From contig JBNGIS010034962.1 in assembly GCA_049999725.1 (NCBI GenBank), positions 1 to 27,883 of the forward strand: a DNA stretch of 27,883 bases, in the 5' to 3' direction. Source of the stretch: Haplomitrium mnioides. Lineage: Eukaryota; Marchantiophyta; Haplomitriopsida; Calobryales. Position 1 is the first letter of the stretch. Every line of letters begins with the position of its first letter. The position numbers and the translations under genes are program-made. The notes under the pieces are model-generated. The model saw only the letters and a program-made list of their open reading frames with translations, was not told the DNA's origin and searched no databases. Shown here in pieces: positions 17,950-27,883 of this stretch.

Positions 17950-18049
17950 NNNNNNNNNNNNNNNNNNNNNNNNNNNNNNNNNNNNNNNNNNNNNNNNNNN
18001 NNNNNNNNNNNNNNNNNNNNNNNNNNNNNNNNNNNNNNNNNNNNNNNNN
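17950..18049. other. Assembly gap (100 N) with duplicated flanks
   Basis: Exactly 100 N, flanked by two near-identical 40-bp sequences (17910-17949 and 18050-18089; 3 mismatches). The 3' LTR of C has only one copy of this block, at about 27177-27217. Confidence 0.95.
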
Positions 18050-20481
18050 TGCTCATGAAGAATGAAAGCATGAAGGTCCCGTCCCGTGGATGGATTGAGA
18101 GAAGAAAGAAAAAAAATGAATGAAGAGAAAAATGATTGAGAGCAAAAAAGAAAATGAGTGAAGGGAAACATCTAAGAGAGAAAAAGGAGAATGGGCAAAA
18201 AGAAATTTCTGCAAAACTATTTTAACTCAAAGGAAAACTTGCTCTTTTCTACACTACATTTAGAGGACATCTTGTCATGATAAGTCAATGGAGAAGCATC
18301 TTGAAGTGGCCTTTAGCCCTAGCTTAGGTCCGGTAGAGGTCAAAGATGAGGTATATAGGTAAGTGTTTGTTAAAGGGATAATGAGAGAAGTCCTTTAATA
18401 CTTGAATATCTTTGTAGCATTCAACTTATTGGATAAGTTGAATGCTCGGTTTTGGTAGACAATCGCCAACGGGCCTTCTAATGGAATAGAGAGATTCAAG
18501 CAAGAAGTTCGCTCTTGATTCTCAACCATTTTTTCTGCTTTCTTTCATGTTTGAAGCCCAATTTAATTTTCTTCCAATCAAGAATAACTTGAGACCAAAT
18601 GGTTGAGAAATGAGTGGTCTCTATCACCCACAAGTTGACTAAATTTTGGTAGAAGAAACCATTGACACTCATTGGAAACATTGCTTGACGGGTTGATCAT
18701 CTTAAATCTTTGTCTTCAGTTTGTTGGAAAGAGGACTTTAAGGCGCACTTAATGCAACAACAATCAAATTAATCTAAGTTATATCAAGGATTCTAGAGAC
18801 GTCGAAAGTTCGACCTCTCAAAGCTGCTCGAGACACAAAGATGGGAGTGAAGATCGGGATGACCTCCAATTCTATTAAGGAAGACTTCATGAGAGAAATG
18901 TTGTCAAGTCAATCCCAAGTTGACAAATTTCATGGCCAAAGGTTGAGAAATGAGTAAGGACCAATGAGATTAGTGAAGGAGAGGCAGAATGAAGGGTCAA
19001 AAAAATTTGGGTCATTGCGTTCTCCATTCTTGATCACTTGGAGGGTGCAATAGCTTATAGAAAGAGGAGCTCAAGGCAATCGTGGTGCAATTTGAATCAA
19101 GGGACATGACAAAGAAGTAAAGATGCACCACCCTCAAGAAGTTGTCACTAAACATCAATTCAACACTTAAAAAATAACCCCATCCATAGTGCTTTGGGCT
19201 AGGTTTGGGAGCAGGGCCATCGGCAATGTCATTGTGGTTTGTTAACGAGTCAAAGCACGTGTTGCATTGAGAGTGATTGTCACGCTAAAAAGAAGAAAAG
19301 ACAAATGGAGAAAAAAGAAAAAGTATGCTCCTTTCAAATACCAATTGCTAGAGCTACAAATGTCAAATTGGCATGAATTCAATCTTGTTGTAAAGAGGAC
19401 AACAAGACCCAACTTTTGGCACTAATTTCAGGCTTCGAATCTCAAAACCCACCTAACAACATGTGTGAAAAGGTGGGTTAGATAGAGGAAACGAGTACCT
19501 TAAAGGAACGGCCAGGATAGACGGTATTGAAAGGGGAGAAATAAGCATAAGGGAAGTATTGCCTCACTTTGAGGCTTGAGGGTATGATTGTTTTGTGCTT
19601 AGAGAGTAGCGCGCTATGGAGGAAGGAGTTTTGGTTAGACCTCAAGTGATGTGGGTGTACTTGTATAGGAGGACCATCATAGGATGGAGGTGGACTACAG
19701 AGGTGTTGAGAATCAAGGAGCAAAAGGCTCAAGAGCTTCTGATGACTTAGGTGAACTCATTCTTGAAGGAAGACCAACATTTGGAGGTGGACCAATACTT
19801 GAAGAAGATGAGAACTCTTTTGGTTTGTATTTCGTAAGAGGTATCAAAGAGGGGGTTCTGGTGTTGCCTTGACTTTGGTTTGTGCAAGTGATCAATCCCT
19901 AAAGCTATAAGAAAGTAATGTTGGTGTCATATTCTAGTGGAGCAAAGGGAGGAGTTTCCAAGTTAGTGTATATGCACTACAAGGAAGATGCAGCCAAGGC
20001 TCAGGTGAAGTGGGTGGTCCAACAATAGGAGGGCTCTCTTTTAGAAGTGGAAGTTAAAGAAAATCTCTTCTCAGCCCGAGGAAGTAAATTTAGGGCTTTT
20101 AGCGATGGAAGTTGAAAGACTATCTAGACAGTGTATGTGAGTGGGTGAGAAAGTGTGAAGAGTTGTATAATGTTTCTGGTGTGGTTGTGTTTCAAGATTC
20201 AGAGCTTAGATTCACAACTCACGTTCTGAAACTCTGTCATAAACTTCAGAGGCTAAGGGATTGTGTTAGTGAAGTTTGTGGTAGATCTTGCGAGTTTGAG
20301 TGAAAGAGAGACTGATCTACTTACAATGCTTGTGGTGTTGGAGTGTTGGTGAAAATTTGTTGTACGAGAGTGTAGGGAGTGTGTTGGAGGGTTTGTTTGG
20401 TGCTAGCAAATTGTGATTTTTGCTAGCATTACACTTGTAGGAATTTGATTGGAATACTCTTGAAGAGGGAAGAGCTATTAT

Positions 20482-20506
20482 GAGAGATAGAGAGAGAGAG
20501 AGAGAT
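20482..20506 (+). repeat. (GA)n microsatellite in LTR of element C
   Basis: A short GAGAGATAGAGAGAGAGAGA run lies in the U3/R part of the 5' LTR. GA runs can act as promoter-proximal elements in plants, but nothing here shows a role. Confidence 0.8.
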
Positions 20507-21058
20507 AAGTCCATACATGCATAGAGAGACCAATAGGTTGGATTAAAAGCTTAGTTTGCACTTTCTATTTTGTTTCAAGATTAAATAAGATATTTATAAC
20601 TTGTTCAGATGTTAGAGTAGTTGGGCTCATTAGCATTTTAGACATTGGAAGAGTGAATTGCAGTCTTAAATGTTTTAGGATGCAACATGTTGGAGAAAGG
20701 TGAAAGCGCATATCAAAACTATACCTATATGCACCTCTCTTTCAAGAAGCGTATATTGGGTTTGTGTAATTTGATTGTATCAAAAGAAGCATTGGTGTGC
20801 ATCCAAAATCACTCGGTGCAGGGCTATGGCTGTTTGGTGTGTGTGTGTGGAGAAGAGTGCAAATCTGTTTTTGCTTAGTGGGTGTTGAGAAGAGTTTAGA
20901 CATGCAGAGTGAAGTTTAGAACTATTAAGTTCTAAATTCGATAACAAAGGTTTCGGAGTTGTCTCATTACAGAGCCTTGTAACTTTTTGTCCTTGTTTCC
21001 TCCGAAATAACATTATTTGGGTGTTATAGAAGGATAGAGAGGTGCGACATAGATTTTT

Positions 21059-21075
21059 TGGCACTAGAAGAAGGG
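21059..21075 (+). other. Primer binding site of element C (tRNA-Asn type)
   Basis: TGGCACTAGAAGAAGGG lies 9 nt after the LTR end, differing at two positions from D1's PBS. It is followed by GCCAAGGTTTG, as in D1. This fixes the end of the 5' LTR. Confidence 0.7.
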
Positions 21076-21296
21076 CCAAGGTTTGAAGGAACCTGAGATC
21101 AACCTGGAACCAAAGTGTCACCTTAAGTGAAGTAGGCCCACCAAAAAGGTGAGGCATAAGGATAGATCCTTTAATGATCAAGGGGTTGCCTTATACTAGT
21201 CCCACACAACCCTTACCCCAAGAAGGGGAAAAGGTGAGATGAGGTGTGGAGGAGGCCATTGAATTGTGGGTAGAGTTGTCCTCTCTTATTACTGTG

Positions 21297-22600
21297 ATGG
21301 CCAACCTAATACCTCCTATGGGGTTGCGGGTCAGATTTATGTATAAGACCTTCAGAGGTCAACCCAAGGAGGACCCTGATGCATGGTTGGATGATATTGA
21401 GAACACCGTTGATGCCAACGGTAAGAGCTATGTAAAGATCAATATTCTTCATGCGGTGCTGAAAGGAGAAGCGCAACTTTGGTACAAAGACCTGTTGGAG
21501 AACATCAAAAGGGACTTAGGGTGCCTTCAAGACTACATTCATGTTGAAGTTCAGAAAGATTGGAGAGGAGATAAAGACCCTAATCCATTCAGGGCAGCTT
21601 AGAATGAAGAAGAAAGAATCCATGAGAAGGTTCCTCCAAAGATTCAAGAAAGTAGCGAGGAAGCTAAACCCACTAGCCACGGATGGGATGCTTACCTCAT
21701 GATTCCTTCCAGCACCGCCCAGGGAGATAGGGAAATAGGTGAGACAAACTAACCACCAAAACCTGAAGGCGGCGGTGACTGCAGCCCAATCCCACATCAA
21801 AGCTACTATCAACAACTCTCGAAACAAGTCAAGAGCTGAGTATGAAACAAAGAACTCTTTAGAAAGTTCAGACAATGATAAGAAGTGAGAGAAGAGCTCT
21901 CATCTACCTCTGAGAGTGAGGATGACTCAAATAGTAGCAGCTCAAGTGATGACAAGTCTTTACAACGAAAGAAGAAGAAGAAGGAGCAAAAGAAGAAGAA
22001 GAATGCCAAGGAAAGGAAGGATTGACATTCCCATTACCATAGGGATGTCAAAAACAAGAGGTCAAAGAGAGGTCCGAGTCGTGAACTAGAACTAGAGCTA
22101 AGCAAAAGAAAAGGGGGCAAGACTCGCTAGAGTTCAGTGCAAAGATGGAGGCTATGAACATACACCTCGTAGTAATCAAATCGGAGGGCATGCCACTACC
22201 AACCAAAAGAGTGGGAGTATGGTGCATCAAGTGCAACAACCATGGATACTCTCCTTAGAAGTGCCTTGTTGAAGCTAATGCCATTCACTATGTGAGAGAG
22301 GAGCCCCTAAATACGTGCTTGAAGAAGTGGAGTATGTTCAAGAGGAGGCACTTGAAATTGTATGCTAGATCAGCAGTAGACCACGTACCATGCTAGGGAG
22401 AGCTGCATGCAAAGGAGCTAGGCAATTCAGTGATTGGGCTTCAAACACACCGCCAAAGACGACCATCATGGCGTGTTGGAACTGTGGCCAACCTGGACAC
22501 ATCACCCAACTATCCTCGAGCAGAGGAAATAGAATCATGGGCACATGACTGCACTATGTTCCCAGTGTAAGTAGGAGGGGCCTGAAGTTGTGAACTGCCT
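21297..22600 (+). pseudogene. gag: Gag pseudogene of element C
   Basis: ATG 21297 opens MANLIPP, aligned with D1. Capsid blocks are DPDAWLDDIENTV, KINILHAVLKGEAQLWYKDL, then after a +1 shift near 21515-21525 LRMKKKESMRRFLQRFKKVA and RKLNPLA. In-frame stops include TAG at 21736, the same site as in D1. Zinc knuckle 1 (22222-22263) has His changed to Tyr and a TAG. Knuckle 2 (from 22474) reads CWNCGQPGHITQ and then breaks. Knuckle 3 (22557-22598) is CSQC...VVNC with a TAG and His lost. The linker between capsid and knuckle 1 is Ser/Asp/Glu then Lys rich, as in D1. Confidence 0.8.
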
Positions 22601-23275
22601 ACTCAACAAGAGGCAAGAGGTAGCCTCAAATACATGTGTGAATTCCCCACCGCCAACATTAATCAACTTGATAGCTTTGGAATGGGCGGAGGCTGCAAAG
22701 CTTGAACCAAAACAGGAGGCTGCACTACCAAGTTGGGAGACACCGGTATTAGAGGATTGCTCTAGGGTGGTGATAAGATCAGGAGCCAAGTCTAAAAAGA
22801 AGGACAAACACAGGAACGAGCAAAAGGCCAAGAAGGCTATGGCTCAAGGGTCGCCATTGTTGAGTAAATCAGATTACTAGAGGGATAATCCCAAATGGTT
22901 TAATCCAAAGCAACAAGAGGAGGTGAGGAGACAACTAGAGGCTTTAGACGTTGCCAAAGAGAAGAACGAGGCCAAAAAGACCATGATGGAGGTTGAGAGG
23001 CAGCAAGTGGTGGAAGAGCCAAAGGAGCTCAAGGATTGTGTAGCATTTATGGTAATGGCACTCTAACCTACTCTCTACAACATTTAGATTGATGTCATGG
23101 ATTGCCTTTTCACGACCACAATGGGATAATTGATCAAAGATAGCTCTTTGTATAGAAGGCGATTGAGGGAGCTGCTGATGGGAGCCAAAATGCAAAAAAA
23201 ACTACCTCGAGTAGGAGCTCAAACAGAACTGTGATGGGTATGCGAAGACACGGGTGCTCCAAAGATCAATATTCA
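22601..23275 (+). pseudogene. Gag-protease linker region of element C
   Basis: The frame from 22557 continues through NLIALEWAEAAKLEP, a Lys-rich block, SDY-stop-RDNPKWFNPKQQE, a charged helical stretch, LIKDSSLYRRRLRELLMGAK and VCEDTGAPKINIQ. It matches D1 8111-8524 in order. Stops at 22878, about 23066, 23085, 23127 and 23233 break it; several stand where D1 has Gln. Confidence 0.6.
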
Positions 23276-23650
23276 GATCGTTGGGTGTACACTATCTTTG
23301 GTACTAGTGGATGGAGGAGCGGGCGTCAACATCATGGTCAAGGTGACTGTTTATAGATTGGGATTCAAAGACTTCCAACCCACCACTGGGATCATGAGGT
23401 TGGTAGACAAGTCTCAAGTCAAGCCCTTGGGCATTCTCTTGCAAATGCCCACCACCATTGAGGGCAAAGAGTTTTGATTGAATTATCTAGTGATGCGACC
23501 AACATGAGCATCTGCGTACTCAATACTGATTGGGAGACCTTAGCCGCACGGGGCCAAAGTCATGTATAATTGGGGGAGCTGAACCCTGGTTTTTGGCCTA
23601 GAGGGAACAATAGTGCACTATGGACAAGTGCAACACCAAGGGAAGACACA
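23276..23650 (+). pseudogene. Aspartic protease of element C
   Basis: CTLSLVLVDGGAGVNIM (about 23283-23333) carries the active-site Asp. LGFKDFQPT, MRLVDKSQVKPLG, LNYLVMRPT and ILIGRP follow. The frame is the same as the linker, so linker and protease were read together. Stops at about 23475, 23505 and 23542. Confidence 0.8.
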
Positions 23651-24960
23651 ACATAAAGATATGCATGAGAGCCAATGGTTGGCAGAGGAGGCAGAGGATT
23701 CATAGTACTATTATTGGGTTCAGGTGGTCAGTGAAGCCATCGAAGAGGATCTATGGGGAAGGGATGCACTAATGGTCAATCAAATAGAATTGGTAGGGAG
23801 CATGGAAGCAAAACCTAGAATGGAGGAGTTTGTGGGAAAGTTTATGAATGGTGGGGGGAGTGGGCCTGAAATGTAAAGGGAGTCATGCTTCAAAAGGCTA
23901 AGCCACACTCACCAGCAAGAAGGGGGCAGCCATGAGAAAAAGGTGGCAGCTTCTAATCCCAACCTGGTGCAAAGAGGGATGTGGCTGGCCATGCTAGAAC
24001 TTGGTGACAACCCACACATGAGAAATGAGTTGGAAGTGGTAAGAGTAGCACAACATCAAAAGGTGATTGTAAGAGGGACAAGCATTTCAAGTAGGGTTTT
24101 TGCCTAACCATAGATATTGAGCAAGCCTTGATTCAAGCCCTAACAAACGTCAGTGATGTCTTTGCATGTAGTCACATAGACCTGAAAGGAGTCTCGAGAG
24201 AATTGGGAGAGCATCATATTGACTTGGAAATCATGGCTATACCTATCAAGCAGCTCCAATATCAAATGAATCCCAAGTTCTCCTTGATGGTGAAAGAGAG
24301 ATAAACAAGTTGTTAGAGGTATGCTTCATTTGCTTAGTCTTGAACAACAAATGGTTGTCACCTTTAGTGGTGGTACCCAGGAAAATGGGGCTGGATGGTT
24401 AGCAAAAGATCAGGGTGTGCCAAGACTTTTGGAAGCTAAATGAAGCAATTAAGAAAGACCATTACCTCTTAGCTTTCATAGATAGTGTGCTGAATTTAGT
24501 GTCAAGGCAAGAAGTCTACAGTTTCATAGACGGGTACTTCGGTTACAATTAGATATGAATTAGAGAGGAGGACTAGTTGAAGACGACATTCACCACAAAG
24601 TGGAGGGTGTTTATCTTTAGAAGGATGCCCTTCGAGTTGTGTAACACGCAAGGGACATTTCAGAGAATGATGATGAATATTTTCCATGATTACTTAAGGA
24701 AGTTTCTAGTGATCTTCAAAAATGACTTTGTGGTATATGGGAAAATTTGTGATCATAAGCGGGATGTGAGACTCACCTTCTAGCATTGTTAGGAGACACG
24801 ATTGTGGCTGCACCCAAGGAAATGCTTCTTTGCAGTAAAGGAGGGGGTACTCTTAGGCCACAAAGTATCCAGTCGTGGAGTTGAGGTGGACCAAGAGAAG
24901 TTAAGCATCTGAATGAGAGAGACCTTTCCAACTAATCTCAAGGCGGTGTAGGGTTTTTTC
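23651..24960 (+). pseudogene. Acidic linker and reverse transcriptase of element C
   Basis: A Glu-rich linker (about 23660-23900) leads to RT with VFACSHIDLKGVSRELGEH, FIDGYFGYN, FRRMPFELCN, FQRMMMNIFHDYLRKFLVIF and the catalytic box read as FKND, with the first Asp of YxDD lost. Stops include TAGs at 24549 and 24574 (the latter shared with D1 at 9802) and 24781. A one-base insertion near 24950-24965 shifts the thumb into another frame. Confidence 0.8.
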
Positions 24961-25510
24961 GGATTGCATAGGTTACTACAGAAGATTCATTGCCCAGCTC
25001 GCACTTGTGGCTTCACCCCTCACGGGAATGACAAAGGTGGGCAACAACTTTGAGCCCACACCGGAAAGGTTGTCCAACTTTAATGAGCTGAAGAGGAGAC
25101 TCACAAATGTACTAGTGCTCATGTCTCCTACATAGAGGAAGGAGTTTCATATCATGATTGACGTGTCAGGTTTCTGCATAGGTGTAGTACTCAGCCAACT
25201 AAGTGAGGAAGGATGAGACCATCCCATTTACTTTGCAAGTAGACTGCTGTCCTCCGCAGAGAAGAACTACTTAGCAACAGATTGGGAGGCCTTGGGAATC
25301 ATCTACTCACTAAAGAAATTTAGGCACTATTTGCTCCACTACAAGGTGATATTTTGCACAATCCACAATACCCTTAAGTACGTGGTTAACAAACTAGACT
25401 TGACACGGAGAATTGCAAGGTGGATGCTCCTCCTTCAAGAGTTCAATTTCAAGGTGCAAATCAAACTAGAGAAGAAGCACCACAATACAGATTTCTTTTC
25501 TATGGTGGAC
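24961..25510 (+). pseudogene. RT thumb and RNase H of element C
   Basis: GYYRRFIAQLALVASPLTGM is the RT connection. RNase H shows IMIDVSGFCIGVVLSQ, YFASRLL, NYLATDWEALGIIYSLKKF and HYLLHYKVIFCTIHN; the catalytic Asp of the HTD block is changed to Ile. HHNTDFFS keeps the last Asp. Stops at 25133 (shared with D1 10359) and 25214. Confidence 0.8.
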
Positions 25511-26871
25511 GGGCCTGTTAACACGAATAAGGTAGATGACACTTTCCCAAATAAGGATCTGTTTCATGTCAGAGCGAGGAAGCCCACAAAATATGCCAAC
25601 ATCATCCAATTCTTCCTTTCAGCCTAGTTACCAAAAGGTAGCAGTAAGAAGGCAACGACAGTCTTTCTCCACAAGGTAAAGCCTTACTTGATGATAAAGG
25701 GGGTGCTGCATAAGTAGCGGATGGAAGGAAAAATCAAGAGTTGTTTGGAGAAGGATCAAGCCACGGTGGTGATGAGGGCGTTATATGGAGAAGAGGTAGG
25801 GGGTCACTTTGCAGCCAAAACCATTGTGTGGAAAGTGCTCAACGCGAGGTATTGGTGGCCTAGCTTACATAGAGATGTGTATTTTTTTGTGGGGAAATGT
25901 CACTCCTGCTAGAGGACAAGGAAACCATTGGCCTCTCAACATCACCCGGGTTCCAATTATTTCTATTGGCACCTTTTGAGAAGTGAGGCATTGACTTCAT
26001 TGGGCTGATTGCACCCTCCACCCATCAGGGAACCTCGTACATTCTCTTAGCTATAGATTATACAACCAAGTGAGTTGAAGCAAGGGACACTCGAAAGGAT
26101 GATGCCAAGATGGTTGCAACCTTCTTATATGAGCAAATATTTTGCAGGTTTGGAGCACCGCTGGAGCTGGTTACTGACTAAGACACGATTTTCATCAACT
26201 AGGTGGTGCAAAATTTAACCAGCTAGTACTTGATCAAGCACCGGTAGACTGCTCCCTATCATACGAAGGCCAATGGGTTGATAGAAAAGGCAAACAATGT
26301 AATGGGAAAATTTCTCAACAAGTAAGTGGTAGCTCACAAGGCAAATTGGGATCTAAAGTTGCGAACAACAACCTACGCTTAAAATCTAGCCAATTAGACT
26401 ATGACTGGCCACTACCCCTACTTTTTGGTTTTTCGGCAATAGGTTCTAGTACCTGTAGAATTTGTGGTGCCAACGGGGAGGGTGTTAGTTGAAGAGAGGT
26501 TGAGGGAAGACCAAAGTAGGATAGAGAGAGTACATGAGTTGGAAGTCTTGGAGGAGATGCAAGTATAGGGCCAAGGACTGTTGGAGCACCAACAAGAGTT
26601 GCAGAAAAGGCAACATGACAAAAGGTTCAAGCTGGTAGATGTGCAAGACGGGGATCTAGTGCTATTGTATGCAAAGAGAGTGGTGCATTTTCTCAAGAAG
26701 TTGCACACCAGGTGGATCGGACCATTTGTACTCACTAAACTACATCAGAATGAGTCATTAGAGCTGGAAACCTTGGAAGGAGAGAAGATCACCAATCAAG
26801 TACATTATGATCAACTTAAGAAATATGTGAACAGAGAAGAGGTTGAGAGAGAAGTGGTAGTGACACGCTAG
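25511..26871 (+). pseudogene. Integrase of element C (DD35E core and GPF/Y module)
   Basis: The zinc domain at about 25721-25912 has GGHFAAKTIVWKVLNARYWW and ends KCHSC; the first His is changed to Tyr (ALYGEE for ALHGEE in D1). After a frame change at about 25940-25970 the core shows GIDFIG (Asp 25993), VTD (Asp 26176) and LIEKAN (Glu 26284), with exactly 35 residues between the last two. The C-terminal part at 26581-26871 encodes HDKRFKLVDVQDGDLVLLYA, HTRWIGPFVLTKL and NQVHYDQLKKYV, a GPF/Y module without a chromodomain. Several TAG/TAA codons lie in the core. Confidence 0.8.
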
Positions 26872-26925
26872 TCTAGGAGTCCTCAAACATGTAAAGCAAG
26901 CAACCAACAAGGGAGCAAGGTAGGA
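26872..26925 (+). other. 3' noncoding region and polypurine tract of element C
   Basis: A short stretch after the integrase stop ends in AAGGGAGCAAGGTAGGA, a purine-rich run that directly precedes TGTGAAAA. This is taken as the PPT and LTR start. Confidence 0.55.
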
Positions 26926-27883
26926 TGTGAAAAACTAGTGTTTTATGCATTTTTCTTTCAAGAGGTGAGATAGACAAGGGTGAAGTGCAGCAAGAAGGCT
27001 AACCAACCAAAGGTCGGATGGATGATCATGTGGACACTTCACATTTAAAAGAAGAGTCATGTGAGCTAGGCTTGAGGGTATTTTGTGCAAAATTTTCAAA
27101 AAATAGATACGTAGCCATGACAATTCTCTATTTTTGGTTGAATAGACTTCCAATTGTCCTCAAAGGACCAAGAACATGATCATGGAGAATGGAAGCATCT
27201 AAGTCCCATCTCATGGATGAATTCAGAGCAAAAAAAGAAAAACAATTCAAGGGAAAAAATGATTGAGAGCAAAAAAAGAAAATGAGTGAAGGGAAACATG
27301 TAAGAGAGAAAAAAGAGAATGAGCAAAACAAAATTTCTGCAAAACTATTCAAACTCAAAGGACAACTTGCCCTTTTCTCTACTACGCTTGGAGGACATCT
27401 CGCCCCGAAAAGTTGAAGGACAAGGAGCCTAAATTGGCCTCTAGCCTCAACTTAGGTTTGGCAGAGGTCAAAGAGGAGGTATATAGGTAAGTGTTTGTTG
27501 AATGGATGAATAAAGAAGTCCATTTATACTTGAATCTCCTTTTGGCATTCAATTTAAAGAATAAGTTGAATGCTCTTCATGAGTCGATACTCTCCAATGG
27601 CCTTCTAACGGAACAACAACATTCAAACGACAAGTGCACTCTTGATTCTCAAACATTTTTCCTGATTTTTCTCATGTTTGAAGTGCAATTTAAATTTCTT
27701 TCTATCAAGACTAATTTGAAACCAAATGGTGGAGAAATGAGGGATCTCTATCCCTTGCAAGTTGGCTGGAGTTTTGGTAGAAGAAACCCCTCGATAATGA
27801 TTGGAAAAATTGACTAGAAGATTGATCACCTTTGGTCTTGATCTATGTTTTGTTGGGAAGAGGGCTTTAAGGCACATCCAACA
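26926..27883 (+). repeat. 3' LTR of element C (partial, cut by window edge)
   Basis: It begins TGTGAAAAACTAGTG after the PPT. From 27071 on it aligns with the 5' LTR from 17811 on, including GATTGAGAGCAAAAAAGAAA and the AATGGTxGAGAAATGAG block. About 145 bp at its start has little counterpart in the 5' LTR. The rest of the LTR lies beyond the window. Confidence 0.75.

Larger units (their letters stand above)
17767..21049 (+). repeat. 5' LTR of element C
   Basis: The 3' end is set by CGACA at 21045-21049, followed by the PBS. The start, somewhere in 17767-17780, is inferred from alignment with the 3' LTR: 17811-18770 matches 27071-27883 block by block (for example TGAGTGAAGGGAAACAT and GGTATATAGGTAAGTGTTTG). 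The LTR is about 3.3 kb including a 100-N gap. Its 19680-21049 part also resembles the corresponding part of D1's LTR, but 17811-19400 does not. The 5' copy seems to lack about 100 bp found at the start of the 3' copy. Confidence 0.7.

Noticed and set aside
18090-19480. Possible host gene between elements B and C
   Set aside because: The first 680 bp match the 3' LTR of C, and the rest lies between that and the LTR end before the PBS, so it is LTR interior. I see no coding pattern in it.
20780-21181. 133-codon minus-strand frame across the end of C's 5' LTR
   Set aside because: It crosses the LTR end and the PBS in antisense, with no domain and no conserved counterpart at the D1 LTR end.
26872-26925. 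Envelope-like gene or chromodomain downstream of the C integrase
   Set aside because: Only about 55 bp separate the integrase stop from the LTR start, leaving no room for an extra gene, and the protein ends after the GPF/Y module.

Overview
The window is plant nuclear DNA made entirely of decayed Ty3/gypsy LTR retrotransposons. I find no host gene, no rRNA or tRNA gene and no CRISPR array. The plant assignment rests on plant-type gypsy domain order (gag, protease, RT, RNase H, integrase), chromodomain-bearing chromoviruses, a primer binding site matching the 3' end of plant tRNA-Asn, and a stop-codon spectrum that looks like CHG methylation decay. Repeat-dense DNA with such old copies suits a large-genome plant such as a gymnosperm, but the species cannot be fixed from this sequence. 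Three runs of exactly 100 N (14616-14715, 15079-15178, 17950-18049) mark assembly gaps.

Layout. (1) Positions 1-3150 hold element A, a minus-strand chromodomain gypsy element: its 3' LTR is at 1-315 and its pol runs backwards from chromodomain to RT, ending abruptly at 3150. (2) Element B is a related minus-strand element with a roughly 412-bp LTR (TGTAA...TTACA). It is split: 3151-3476 and 14349-14434 are two halves of one LTR, and its pol continues to about 17766. (3) Element D1 (3477-14343, plus strand) sits inside the LTR of B. It has 2.9-3.1 kb LTRs with TGTCA/TGACA ends, a tRNA-Asn PBS, gag, protease, RT, RNase H, an integrase cut off after its first zinc-finger residues, a polypurine tract and a 5-bp target site duplication (GGTAG/AGTAG). 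(4) Element C (about 17767 to beyond the window end, plus strand) is a relative of D1 with a different U3. It has a roughly 3.3 kb 5' LTR, gag, protease, RT, RNase H, a full-length but broken integrase, and the first ~960 bp of its 3' LTR.

Inferred history: B lies against, or was inserted into, A; D1 then inserted into the 3' LTR of B; C abuts and truncates B in its protease region. No element is coding-competent. Every polyprotein has several stops and at least one frameshift, so all coding calls are pseudogenes.

The most interesting signals are the composite U3 of D1 (three minisatellite arrays with units of about 39, 105 and 25 bp), a promoter-proximal tandem duplication present twice in one LTR and as a single chimeric unit in the other, the loss of the integrase core in D1, in-frame TAG codons shared by D1 and C at homologous sites, a conserved gag-protease linker of unknown function, and LTRs of D1 and C that share U5 but not U3.
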